Source: an uncultured Geobacteraceae bacterium
GTDB taxonomy: Bacteria > Desulfobacterota > Desulfuromonadia > Geobacterales > Pseudopelobacteraceae
Direction: 5' to 3'
Assembly: GCA_903876875.1 (NCBI GenBank)
Contig: CAIRBT010000073.1
Coordinates: 1-64,000, forward strand
DNA length: 64,000 nt
Below the pieces are notes generated by a model. That model saw nothing but the letters and a program-made list of their open reading frames with translations. It did no database searches and was not told the origin of the DNA. The first letter of the stretch is position 1, and the number at the start of each line of letters is the position of its first letter. The position numbers and the translations under genes are program-made. This document shows, piece by piece, positions 15,932-24,449 of this stretch.

Positions 15932-16526
15932 ATGACCGGCCGCTCATCAACACACCACCATCAACGGGAGGATTCACCCATATACCAGACGAAAGCCTGC
16001 TCCGTTACCAGTGCATCAGCACCGTTTACATCCGACACCATTCAGCAAAGAGGATATTGGAGTAATCGTGAAATTTTTAGACGGCCTGGATCGGGATCTC
16101 AAGGAACTGCTGCTCGCCAACCTGCGGGTACAGTGGTCCCATTCGTCAACCGCACTTGAAGGGAATACGCTTACTCTTGGGGAAACGTTTATGGTTCTCT
16201 CTGAGGGATTGACTATCTCAGGCAAACCGCTGAAAGACCATCTGGAGGTTGTTGGACACGCAAAAGCGGTGGATTTCGTGTATCACCTGCAAGATACAGA
16301 ACCAATTACGCACCATCATCTGTTCAAATTACACACAACTGTTCAGACAGAAATGGTATTCGATGTTTATAAACCGGTTGGTGAGTGGAAAAACGACCGA
16401 AACAGTACGGCGTTCACCTTCAACGCAAAAGTCAAATACCATGTGTATCCGAATCACTCTCACATTCTGAATATGAGCTGCCGCTTGCTTAATTCCCCCC
16501 CTGACCATTGGACTTTGCAGGACTGA
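15932..16526 (+). pseudogene. Fic-domain protein remnant
   Basis: The frame from 16011 reads SKEDIGVIVKFLDGLDRDLK, then the class II inhibitory motif HSSTALEGN and KPLKDHLEVVGHAKAVDF, as in the N-terminal half of Fic proteins. The true N-terminus appears to be in the 15932 frame (TKACSVTSASAPFTS), implying a frameshift near 16030. The reading continues to a Tyr-Pro-rich segment (YHVYPNHSHI) and stops before any HPFxxGNGR core. The catalytic part is absent, so the gene is dead. It is only distantly similar to the intact fic at 2371. Confidence 0.8.
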
Positions 16527-16577
16527 TTGCAGCTATTCGACAAGTTGGCTGCGTGACCTTTCGAGTCGAGCTTCGCC

Positions 16578-16940
16578 TCACCCCTTCAACACACCACTCA
16601 CCGCCTCAAGCAACAAACCGGGCACAAAGGGTTTCGTAATCCAGGCGGCGGCTCCCAATTGCTGACCAATGGCTTTGTATTCGTCGGTACCCTCGGTCGT
16701 CAGGAAAATAATCGGCTTTTCTACATATTCTTCACGACTCCGGAGATGGCTGACCAACTCCAGACCATCCATTTCCGGCATATTAATATCGGCAATAATG
16801 ACATCAAATTCCACATCAGCGGCCTGTTCCAACGCTTCTTTGCCATCGCACGCCATGGCAACCGTATGCCCGGCATCGGCCAACACATTGGCCACCATAT
16901 TGCGGATTGATTTGGAATCATCTACGACCAGAATCTTCAT
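16578..16940 (-). CDS. Single-domain response regulator (CheY-like)
   Basis: A 120-residue receiver beginning MKILVVDDSKSIRNMVANVL, with the phospho-acceptor in DVIIADINMPEMDG, Thr in IFLTTEGTDE and Lys-Pro in WITKPFVPG. The features resemble chemotaxis-type CheY and PilG-like receivers. The start at 16940 follows GGAG; a longer frame upstream is not conserved-looking. It is the last gene of the long minus-strand signalling run and lies next to the Fic remnant. Confidence 0.92.
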   Translation of the reverse strand: MKILVVDDSKSIRNMVANVLADAGHTVAMACDGKEALEQAADVEFDVIIADINMPEMDGLELVSHLRSREEYVEKPIIFLTTEGTDEYKAIGQQLGAAAWITKPFVPGLLLEAVSGVLKG

Positions 16941-16992
16941 ACTATCTCCGTTCTCAAAACAGCGTGGGGGGTGCCTTAATCCACAGACCGTC

Positions 16993-17832
16993 TCAAAAGT
17001 CATAATCACGGGCAATTTTTTCCCAGGCTATTAATTTAAAATTGTCTTCAAGTATCTGGTGAAGCGGCTGGTTGAATATGCCTCCGTTGGCAAAGAAAGC
17101 CGCCAGCAGCAAACTTTCACAATTGGTATTCACCATCGGATCGCTCACCAGCTTACAGGAGATGAGAAACTGAGGCAGCAGACCGGTTTCGAGAAATTCC
17201 AGGCTGCAGACCTGGGTTGGTCCGGCCGTTTCACCGAGATTGGCCATTACTACTTTACTGACGTTTTCCAGAAAATATTCCTGGCGGGAATTCCAGTCGT
17301 GACAGGTAAAGGTATCGGGAGAAACCATTTTAATGGAAATGTTTTCAACTTCGACATTTCTTCCCGATACCAGCTTGATGGAGAAGGTTTGATGGGGGAG
17401 CACACGAAGACCCTTTGCTGCCAGGTCTATTTCCTCCTCAACCGACTCCTCTGTGTGTGTGAGATATTTCTCAAGCACCTCCTTGAGGATATTTTTCCGC
17501 ACCGGTTTCTCGATGTAGTCATTCATGCCGACAGCAAAACAGGCTTCCCGGTTATACAGTGTCGTAAAGGCGGTAATAGCGATGACCGGCACGTTGTGAT
17601 TGAGCACCCGTGAGGCCGGGTCCCGAATAATTTTGGTGGCGGTGTAGCCGTCCATTTCCAGCATCTGACAATCCATGAGTACGAGATCATACAAACTTTT
17701 TTCCAGAATGGTAATGGCTTCGGCACCATGGTTGGCAACATCCACCAGATACCCCAGGTTAGTCAGCATATGCGAGGCAACCCGCTGATTAATAACATTA
17801 TCCTCCACCAGAAGCACTCTAATTTCACGCAT
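16993..17832 (-). CDS. Receiver with an unrecognised C-terminal domain
   Basis: A 279-residue protein. Residues about 4-122 form a receiver of the hybrid-kinase type (VLLVEDNVINQRVASHML, then LVLMDCQMLEMDGYTA with Asp acceptor, and EKPVRKNIL). The usual proline after the acceptor methionine is leucine. Residues about 135-279 match no family I recognise. They start with beta-rich sequence (TFSIKLVSGRNVEVENISIK) and end helical (PLHQILEDNFKLIAWEKIAR). The C-terminal part could be an output or protein-interaction domain. It is followed by the CheY-like gene 52 bases on. Confidence 0.75.
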   Translation of the reverse strand: MREIRVLLVEDNVINQRVASHMLTNLGYLVDVANHGAEAITILEKSLYDLVLMDCQMLEMDGYTATKIIRDPASRVLNHNVPVIAITAFTTLYNREACFAVGMNDYIEKPVRKNILKEVLEKYLTHTEESVEEEIDLAAKGLRVLPHQTFSIKLVSGRNVEVENISIKMVSPDTFTCHDWNSRQEYFLENVSKVVMANLGETAGPTQVCSLEFLETGLLPQFLISCKLVSDPMVNTNCESLLLAAFFANGGIFNQPLHQILEDNFKLIAWEKIARDYDF

Positions 17833-17846
17833 GTAATTAATCCTTT

Positions 17847-18215
17847 TTAGTTAGTAGTATCAGAATATATTCCTGAATGTTCAGCAAAACAGGTGGGGCA
17901 CATACCATGGGATGATTTGAAATTATGTTCCTCTTTCATATAATCTTCGATAGTTATCCATCTCTCTGCTTTGCTGACAGGGTCGGTAACACGGATGGTC
18001 TTGCACCACGCGCAAATCTTCAAATACTTTTCGAGATTGGCATAGGCTTCCCGCTGTTTTTTCCGCTCGTCATACACATAATATGACGCGACAGTGGAAA
18101 ACAGAATAAGTATCAGATGCCGCAGCAGCAGACCATTGGGAAAGGCGCGCGTATCGACGTGAATAAGTATTATCCCCAGCGCAAGTAATAAAAGTATACT
18201 ATATTTGATGTTCAT
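17847..18215 (-). CDS. Small membrane protein with Cys4 motif
   Basis: A 122-residue protein. Two hydrophobic helices (about 5-20 and 32-48) precede a charged stretch and then ICAWCKTIRV and HGMCPTCFAEH, a CxxC...CxxC pair 30-odd residues apart. This Cys-rich segment resembles a short module found at the C-terminus of some PAS-containing kinases and regulators (ICxxCKxIR...W..IE.YI......SHGICPxC). Here it is alone on a membrane anchor. A metal or redox role is inferred. It is 14 bases upstream of the receiver at 16993-17832. Confidence 0.7.
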   Translation of the reverse strand: MNIKYSILLLLALGIILIHVDTRAFPNGLLLRHLILILFSTVASYYVYDERKKQREAYANLEKYLKICAWCKTIRVTDPVSKAERWITIEDYMKEEHNFKSSHGMCPTCFAEHSGIYSDTTN

Positions 18216-18294
18216 GAAGTCACAGTTCCGGCCTCAGCCGCTTATTTCAGGTCTTCATGCAAACCTGCAGTTCGTTAGTTTCCGTCTGTCCCCC

Positions 18295-18316
18295 TGTCTG
18301 CCGAAATACCACTACA
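18295..18316 (-). promoter_or_regulatory. Weak fourth copy of the shared signalling-operon motif
   Basis: On the minus strand this reads TGTAGT, 7 bases, CGGCAGACA, matching the motif at 33579-33600, 37819-37840 and 40847-40868 with identical spacing. The -10 position expected 16 bases beyond the -35-like part is poor (TAACGA). It lies about 80 bases upstream of the gene at 17847-18215, in the largest gap of the long run, so it may be an internal promoter. Confidence 0.45.
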
Positions 18317-18368
18317 CAATAAACGAAATATGTGCAATGAGAATCGGCTAAGATAGGGATAAATCTTC

Positions 18369-20780
18369 TCAGAGTACCGCACCATCACCACGGTGGAGGG
18401 AGCCGATTGACGTAAGCACAACAGTGGTTTCTGCCGTGACTTCAGAAAGATATCCAGACACCGTTTCCAGCGGTTCGAGGGACTGAAGAGCCATTTCGAT
18501 TTTTTTACTGAGCCTGCTCAGTTCTTCCGCGCCGATAGTTGCGGAGAGACCTTTCAGCGTGTGAGCCAGATATTCGGCCTCTGCACGGTTCTGCTGCTGG
18601 AGTGCCCCGGTCAAGGCTCCGACAATCCGGGGGCCTTCTTCAGTAAAGCTGGTAACGACCTTCATCAGCAGCCCCCTGTCTCCCAGGCAGCGCATCAATA
18701 CCTGACGGATATTGAGTCCGGGCAGCGTTATCGGTAACGAAACCGGAGCATTACCGGGGGTCACTTCCCGGAGACGGACCGGCCTCACCTTATGGCGGGT
18801 AAATTCGGCGACCATTTTAAAGAGCAGCGGTGGGTTGATCGGCTTGGGTAACAGATCATTCATACCGGCCTGTAAACAATGGGCGCGTTCCGTAGTCATG
18901 GCATGGGCTGTCAGGGCAACAATCGGCAATTCCTGTGCATTCCACCGCTCTCTCAAGAGCGCGGTAGCCGTATACCCATCCATAACGGGCATTCGCACAT
19001 CCATGAGCACGATATCAAAGGCCCCATCGACACGGTTCACGGCCTCGACAGCCTCATTGCCGTTTGAGGCCGTCGTCACGGTCGCCCCCAGATTCTCCAG
19101 CAGCTCTGCCGCCAACTGGATGTTCGTCGCGATGTCGTCCACCAGCAACACCCGAAGACCACGCAAATCAATGTCATGCCCGGTGACTGATTGTTGACAA
19201 CAGGCATCGCCCTCCCCGGTTCCTTTCCCGAACCAGAGCGTAAAACGAAAAGCAGTGCCAACCCCGGGGCTGCTCGTTACGGAGATGTCCCCGTCCATCA
19301 AGGCGACCAGGCTATGGCAGATGGAGAGCCCCAGTCCGGTGCCGCCATGGGTACGACTGATACCGGTATCACACTGGGTAAAGGGTTCGAAGAGCATTTC
19401 CTGCTGGTGTGGTGTGAGGCCCATACCTGTGTCACGCACGACGAACTGAAGCTTGACACGGGCTGACTCACCATCAGCTTCTACCACGTCAACGGCAAGC
19501 TCAACCGTCCCGGCATCGGTGAATTTTATGGCATTATTAAGCAGATTATTTATTACCTGCTTCACCCTCAGCGGGTCTCCAACCAGAAAAGGAGGATATG
19601 TTCCGGGGCGCGGAGAGAGGAGCTGGAGCCCCTTGTTGTGGGCCATGACCTCTTGTAAGCCCACCACGTTTTCAAGGAGTTGGCTCAGAGAGAATTCAAC
19701 CTGTTCGACGACAAGCATCTCTGCTTCTATCTTTGAAAAATCGAGAATGTCATTGAGGATGCTCATTAACGATTCAGCAGAATAGGTTATGACACTGAGG
19801 TATTCTTTAACTTTCGGCGACAAATTCTGCTGTAACGCCAGGTATCCCATGCCAAGTATACCGTTCATGGGGGTGCGGATTTCATGACTCATGTTGGCCA
19901 GAAAGGTACTTTTCGTCTGATTCGCCGACTCAGCTTCTTTGGTGCGTTGCTCCAATACTTCGTTCAACTGCGCCAACTCATGCTGGGCAATTTTCAGATC
20001 GGTAATGTCTGCCACCAGCACAAAAAAACCGATAACCACGTTATCTTTGAAATCCGGAATATAGTGCGCCCAGACGTACCCCGTACTGCCATCCTGCTTT
20101 ACCAGAGCTCGTTCAAAACGTTGGGCGGTGCCATTGAGAGCGGACACGATATATTCTTCGTTTTCACGATATATTTCCTCACCCAATAGCTCATGGATAT
20201 GGACACCAATCATCTGCTCCGGGGTTCTGCCAAACCACGCCAGATAGGCCAGATTTGCAAATTTACAGCGCAGCTCACTGGTCCAGTACCCAACCATACC
20301 CGGAATGACGTCGATGAGCGTCCTCATAAACCGTTCATTAGCTTCTATTGCTTCTTCATTTTTTTTACGTCGGGTTATATCACGAAACGAGCAATACACC
20401 GTGCCGTCCAATAATGGTGCTACATTGATTTCAACCGGCAGTAGTGACCGATCACGGCGCACGGCCAGGGTTTCCATACTCACCCGTGCTGGTGTGGCCA
20501 GATCACCGGAAAAGGTAAGGTCTCCGAGATTCACCCAGGGGAAGATATCTGCCGTAGTGACCGCCAACAACGCTGCCGGAGCATAACCAAGCATGGCCGA
20601 GGCTTCTTGATTTACATAGCTCTGGTGGCCCTGGGCATCGAAAATAACCACCCCATCGGCACCCCTTTCAAGCACGGTGCGAAACCGGGCTTCAGCATGG
20701 CTGCACTCGCTCCGGGCGACCGCAAGCTCACGCTCCAGTTCCCGTATTCTCTCGGCACTCTTGGTACCACAGGTTTCCAT
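18369..20780 (-). CDS. Hybrid histidine kinase PAS-PAS-HK-REC-Hpt
   Basis: An 803-residue soluble kinase. Domains in order are an N-terminal coiled segment, PAS (about 27-138), PAS (about 150-265), a coiled linker, HisKA with His299 in [15 protein letters not shown], HATPase (DTGMGLTP, GGTGLGLSI), a receiver (about 545-660, LMDVRMPVMDGYTA) and a C-terminal Hpt (LAHTLKGLSATIGAEEL). It contains every element of a multistep phosphorelay except the final regulator. Its start is 6 bases after the stop of the receiver gene at 20786-21169, suggesting that receiver as a partner. Confidence 0.95.
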   Translation of the reverse strand: METCGTKSAERIRELERELAVARSECSHAEARFRTVLERGADGVVIFDAQGHQSYVNQEASAMLGYAPAALLAVTTADIFPWVNLGDLTFSGDLATPARVSMETLAVRRDRSLLPVEINVAPLLDGTVYCSFRDITRRKKNEEAIEANERFMRTLIDVIPGMVGYWTSELRCKFANLAYLAWFGRTPEQMIGVHIHELLGEEIYRENEEYIVSALNGTAQRFERALVKQDGSTGYVWAHYIPDFKDNVVIGFFVLVADITDLKIAQHELAQLNEVLEQRTKEAESANQTKSTFLANMSHEIRTPMNGILGMGYLALQQNLSPKVKEYLSVITYSAESLMSILNDILDFSKIEAEMLVVEQVEFSLSQLLENVVGLQEVMAHNKGLQLLSPRPGTYPPFLVGDPLRVKQVINNLLNNAIKFTDAGTVELAVDVVEADGESARVKLQFVVRDTGMGLTPHQQEMLFEPFTQCDTGISRTHGGTGLGLSICHSLVALMDGDISVTSSPGVGTAFRFTLWFGKGTGEGDACCQQSVTGHDIDLRGLRVLLVDDIATNIQLAAELLENLGATVTTASNGNEAVEAVNRVDGAFDIVLMDVRMPVMDGYTATALLRERWNAQELPIVALTAHAMTTERAHCLQAGMNDLLPKPINPPLLFKMVAEFTRHKVRPVRLREVTPGNAPVSLPITLPGLNIRQVLMRCLGDRGLLMKVVTSFTEEGPRIVGALTGALQQQNRAEAEYLAHTLKGLSATIGAEELSRLSKKIEMALQSLEPLETVSGYLSEVTAETTVVLTSIGSLHRGDGAVL

Positions 20781-20785
20781 ATCCT

Positions 20786-21169
20786 TTAGCGGTATCCATA
20801 GGTAGTGAGCACTTCGTGTGTCACCTCTCGCAACAATTCGAAATCAAGCACCTTTGTCAGTACGTGGTCGGCACCGAGAATCTTTGCGGTTTCGGTGAGA
20901 TCGGTAAGGTCAACGGTCGGCCCCCCACCGGTAATGACAATGAGTCCGATTCCCGGCACGCTTCTTTTCAGTTTCGTGACGACTTCAAGACCATCATGAT
21001 TCGGCATCATAATATCGGTGATAACCAACTGATAGTCAGCTTCACCGGCCATTTTCAGGCCGACCTTGCCATCTTCGGCTATATCGACCGTATGCCCTTC
21101 GTTGGTCAGAAGCGCCTGAATAATATGTCGAATATGTTCATGATCATCAATTACAAGGATTCTTGCCAT
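20786..21169 (-). CDS. Single-domain response regulator, KV variant
   Basis: A 127-residue receiver, MARILVIDDHEHIRHIIQAL, with phospho-acceptor in LVITDIMMPNHDG and an ITGGG segment where the switch Thr lies. The conserved Lys-Pro pair is Lys-Val here (VLTKVLDFELL). The receiver at 34025-34435 shares this change and the overall sequence, so they are paralogues. A good AGGAG site precedes the ATG. It is sandwiched between two kinases with gaps of 20 and 5 bases. Confidence 0.92.
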   Translation of the reverse strand: MARILVIDDHEHIRHIIQALLTNEGHTVDIAEDGKVGLKMAGEADYQLVITDIMMPNHDGLEVVTKLKRSVPGIGLIVITGGGPTVDLTDLTETAKILGADHVLTKVLDFELLREVTHEVLTTYGYR

Positions 21170-21189
21170 AGGGACTCCTGAATATTTTC

Positions 21190-23118
21190 TTAATCTAACA
21201 ACTGCTGCACTTTCGCGAGCAGTGCCAGGGGCATCAACGGTTTTTCCAGTAGGTCAATAGTCGCATCGAGGGTGCCCCCCACATGGATAACATCGCTGCC
21301 ATGACCACTCATGAAAATAAAGGGTACCGATTCGGACAGAGCACGTATCTCATCATAGAGTTTTTTTCCTCCCATGTTTGGCATAACAACATCGGAGATA
21401 ACCAGCCGGATATTTCCCCCACCGGCCTTGAACTTTTCGAGAGCATCCGTGCCGTTGGCAGCCTCAATGACGCTGTACCCCGCCTTTTTGAGCACTTCAA
21501 CCAGCAAGAGCCGTGTTGATTTTTCATCCTCAACGACCAGAATTGTTTCGCCATATTGTGAAATCGAAAAGGCATACTCATCCCCGTCGGCCAGAAGCAG
21601 GGGAACCCCCTCCTCGACAACCAACGGCAGGTACACATGAAACACCGACCCTGCTCCCAATTCACTCTGAACATTAATGTAGCCACCATGCTGGGCAACG
21701 ATGCCGAAAACCATGGCCAGGCCAAGCCCACTCCCTTTGCCAAACTCTTTTGTCGTAAAGAACGGGTCAAAGATACGCTCTCTGGTTTCAGGATTCATTC
21801 CACAACCGGTGTCAGCCACCGAAATGATCGCACAGGGTGTATCACCATCCGGCATTCCCAGGGCTCCCATAACTCCCCGCCGTACCGAGACAGATAATGT
21901 TCCGCTCTGTGGCATGGCATCCCGCGCATTTGTGGTAAGGTTAAGCATGACCTGCTCAATCTGTCCGGCATCGACATTAACCAGCAGTGCGTCGTCGGGC
22001 AGGGAGAAAACCAGCCCGATATCTTCCCGTATCAGACGTTTGATAAAGCCACTGATCTTTGACACCACCGGAACCAGATCCTGCACCATCTGTTTCATTA
22101 TCTGTTTACGTCCATAAGCCAACATACTATGGGTAAGGGCACTGGCCTGCGCTGACGCAGCCATGATTTCCTTAATCTGCTGATGCTGTAACGGGCTTAA
22201 GTTGGTACTCATTTTAATCAGCGTTCCATAACCATTGACAACGGTTAAAATATTATTCAGGTCATGGGCCAAGCCGCACGCCAACTGGCCGATTGTTTCC
22301 ACCTTCTGGGCGTGCATCAATTGCTGCACAAGCTGTTTTTTCTCCGTGATATTTTCTTTCACCCCGATATAATTGGTCACGGTACCGGTTTCATCAAAGA
22401 GCGGTGAGATGGTGGCATGTTCCCACACCAGGCTACCATCTTTACATCTGTTTTGCAGTTCACCTGACCAGATGTTCCCGGCACGTAACGTGTTCCACAT
22501 ATCAGCATAGACCTGGGCAGGCACATTGTCTGATTTTAAAATGCGCGGGTTTTCGCCAACCGCTTCTGCAACGGAATAGCCGGTAAGCTTGGCAAAACTC
22601 TCATTAATAAATTCAATAGTACCCTCGGCATCGGTGATGACAATGGCAGCAGGGCTCTGTTCCACTACCCGGGACAACTTTTTCAGCTGAATATTTTTCT
22701 GGGTAACGTCCCATTCAAGCCTGAGGCGATGGGCACATTCCACCAGCTTGTCAAACAGCTGGGCCCGAGTGGCCGGTTTCATGATGTAATGGTCGATACC
22801 CGCTTCAATGGCTCTTTTCAGATAATCACTATGTTCAAAGGCCGTCACCACGATGATCGGCACATCTCTGTCAGAGCGGTGAATATGCTCGGCCATGGCC
22901 AGGCCATCCATAAAGGGCATATTGACATCGGTGATAATGATGTCCGGAACATGGGCATGGTACAGCTCCAGCCCCTCCCGACCATTATGGGCACTGATGA
23001 GGGTACCACACATTTTGGCAAGGAGACGAGCCCCCTGTTTGTGGATTATCTCCTCATCCTCAACATACAAAACCGTGAGACCTTGTAAAAATTCTTTATC
23101 GAGTTCACCCGTTATCAC
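21190..23118 (-). CDS. Receiver-PAS-histidine kinase-receiver
   Basis: A 642-residue soluble hybrid kinase. An N-terminal receiver (Asp64 in IITDVNMPFMDG), a PAS domain (about 145-260), a HisKA with His285 in CGLAHDLNNILTV, a HATPase (NARDAMPQSG, GKGSGLGLAMVFGIV) and a C-terminal receiver (LVISDVVMPNMGG) are visible. The HDLNN box is typical of kinases with PAS input in deltaproteobacteria. The GTG start overlaps the preceding kinase stop (GTGA), so the two are co-translated. Confidence 0.94.
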   Translation of the reverse strand: MITGELDKEFLQGLTVLYVEDEEIIHKQGARLLAKMCGTLISAHNGREGLELYHAHVPDIIITDVNMPFMDGLAMAEHIHRSDRDVPIIVVTAFEHSDYLKRAIEAGIDHYIMKPATRAQLFDKLVECAHRLRLEWDVTQKNIQLKKLSRVVEQSPAAIVITDAEGTIEFINESFAKLTGYSVAEAVGENPRILKSDNVPAQVYADMWNTLRAGNIWSGELQNRCKDGSLVWEHATISPLFDETGTVTNYIGVKENITEKKQLVQQLMHAQKVETIGQLACGLAHDLNNILTVVNGYGTLIKMSTNLSPLQHQQIKEIMAASAQASALTHSMLAYGRKQIMKQMVQDLVPVVSKISGFIKRLIREDIGLVFSLPDDALLVNVDAGQIEQVMLNLTTNARDAMPQSGTLSVSVRRGVMGALGMPDGDTPCAIISVADTGCGMNPETRERIFDPFFTTKEFGKGSGLGLAMVFGIVAQHGGYINVQSELGAGSVFHVYLPLVVEEGVPLLLADGDEYAFSISQYGETILVVEDEKSTRLLLVEVLKKAGYSVIEAANGTDALEKFKAGGGNIRLVISDVVMPNMGGKKLYDEIRALSESVPFIFMSGHGSDVIHVGGTLDATIDLLEKPLMPLALLAKVQQLLD

Positions 23119-24449
23119 GACAAGCCCCCTTCTGCCAATGGTACAAAGATGGTAAACGTGGTACCGCCAACCCCGCTGTCAACTTCCAAGCGGCCATTCA
23201 TATTACTCTCAATTATCAGTTTCGACATATTCAAACCAATGCCGGTTCCCTGTACCTTGGTGGTAAAATAGGGCTCGAATATCCGACCCACAATTTCATC
23301 CGGAATACCGGCACCGTTATCAACGACCGAAACGACCCCCATGGTACCGTGAGTACCGATGCGGAGTAGTATGCGCCCCTCGATGACCGGTGAGGTAAGA
23401 ATCGCATCACGGGCATTACCCAGAAGGTTCATTAGCACGTGGGAAAATTCACCGGGGAAACCATACATAAGGCAATCGTCGTCACCTTCAAGGGTAATAG
23501 TGACATTTTTTATCTGATAAATTGTCCCAATCAGCTCAATGGCCTGACATATTTTGCCCCGTGCCGAAAAGGCTACTTTATGTTTGTCCGGGCTGTAAAA
23601 GTCACGAAAATCGCTGATCGTACAGGACATTTTTTCAACAAGCTGTTCCGCCGTTTCCACGGTTTCATCCAAAAAATCTTCCGTAAGTTCGTTGTATTCC
23701 TTGGCAGCCTGCAAATTACCCATAAGCATGCTCAAGGCGTTTAAGGGCTGACGCCACTGGTGGGCAATATTCGCGAGCATATCACCCATGTCCGCCTGAC
23801 GCCCCCTGCTGACGAGGAGTTGATCCTTTTTACGCAGCTCCACAATCGAATCCATTACCCGCTGTTCCAGTGAGGTATTCAGTTGACGATACCTCTCCTC
23901 ACTCTCGGAGAGCTGTTGATTGAGTTGTGCCAGTTCCTGGTTCTTTTTAATCAGGGTTCTCTGTAAATTTGACAAATCACTATTGATTGATAGCAGGTCT
24001 TTACGGAGTGTTGCGTCCCATGTGTCCCGTTGTAATGCCTGGTGGAGTTTTTCGAGCAGTGCTCCCCTCTCACCGCAACACTCCGTCGTCAGAATAATCT
24101 GTTCCGCGAGCTGCAGGGCGACGTCCGACGAAGTTGCTCCGCTCACAATAATTCCAGAACCAGCCGTCACAGCCATGCAGTGAATACAGACGTAGCCAGA
24201 CCCGTGGGGGGCAAAAAATTCCCAGCCAAAGGCCGAGCCGTTCGTCATGGCTTCATTCAAAAACAGTCTGACTTTTTGCTGATTACCCTCGGCGAACAGA
24301 CCGGAAAAGTCAACGGATTCCCCAAGAAGCGGCAACAGCCCTTCCCCCCGCTGCATAATCTGAAGGACGGTTCCGGAGGCATGGCAGGTAATGACAAAAC
24401 CGTTTTCCGAAGAGTCTGTATGCAGAGATGAATCACCGCGTAGTGCCAT
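23115..24449 (-). CDS. Histidine kinase with N-terminal sensor and coiled coil
   Basis: A 444-residue kinase without transmembrane segments. The N-terminal 130 residues form a PAS-like fold that I cannot place firmly (GFVITCHASGTVLQIMQRG). A coiled coil (about 155-215) leads to the HisKA box ANIAHQWRQPLNALSMLMG and a HATPase (NLLGNARDAIL, VDNGAGIPDE, GTGIGLNMSK). There is no receiver, so it must pass phosphate to a separate one. The start at 24449 was chosen for the AGGTGGG site. It overlaps the neighbours on both sides. Confidence 0.9.
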   Translation of the reverse strand: MALRGDSSLHTDSSENGFVITCHASGTVLQIMQRGEGLLPLLGESVDFSGLFAEGNQQKVRLFLNEAMTNGSAFGWEFFAPHGSGYVCIHCMAVTAGSGIIVSGATSSDVALQLAEQIILTTECCGERGALLEKLHQALQRDTWDATLRKDLLSINSDLSNLQRTLIKKNQELAQLNQQLSESEERYRQLNTSLEQRVMDSIVELRKKDQLLVSRGRQADMGDMLANIAHQWRQPLNALSMLMGNLQAAKEYNELTEDFLDETVETAEQLVEKMSCTISDFRDFYSPDKHKVAFSARGKICQAIELIGTIYQIKNVTITLEGDDDCLMYGFPGEFSHVLMNLLGNARDAILTSPVIEGRILLRIGTHGTMGVVSVVDNGAGIPDEIVGRIFEPYFTTKVQGTGIGLNMSKLIIESNMNGRLEVDSGVGGTTFTIFVPLAEGGLS

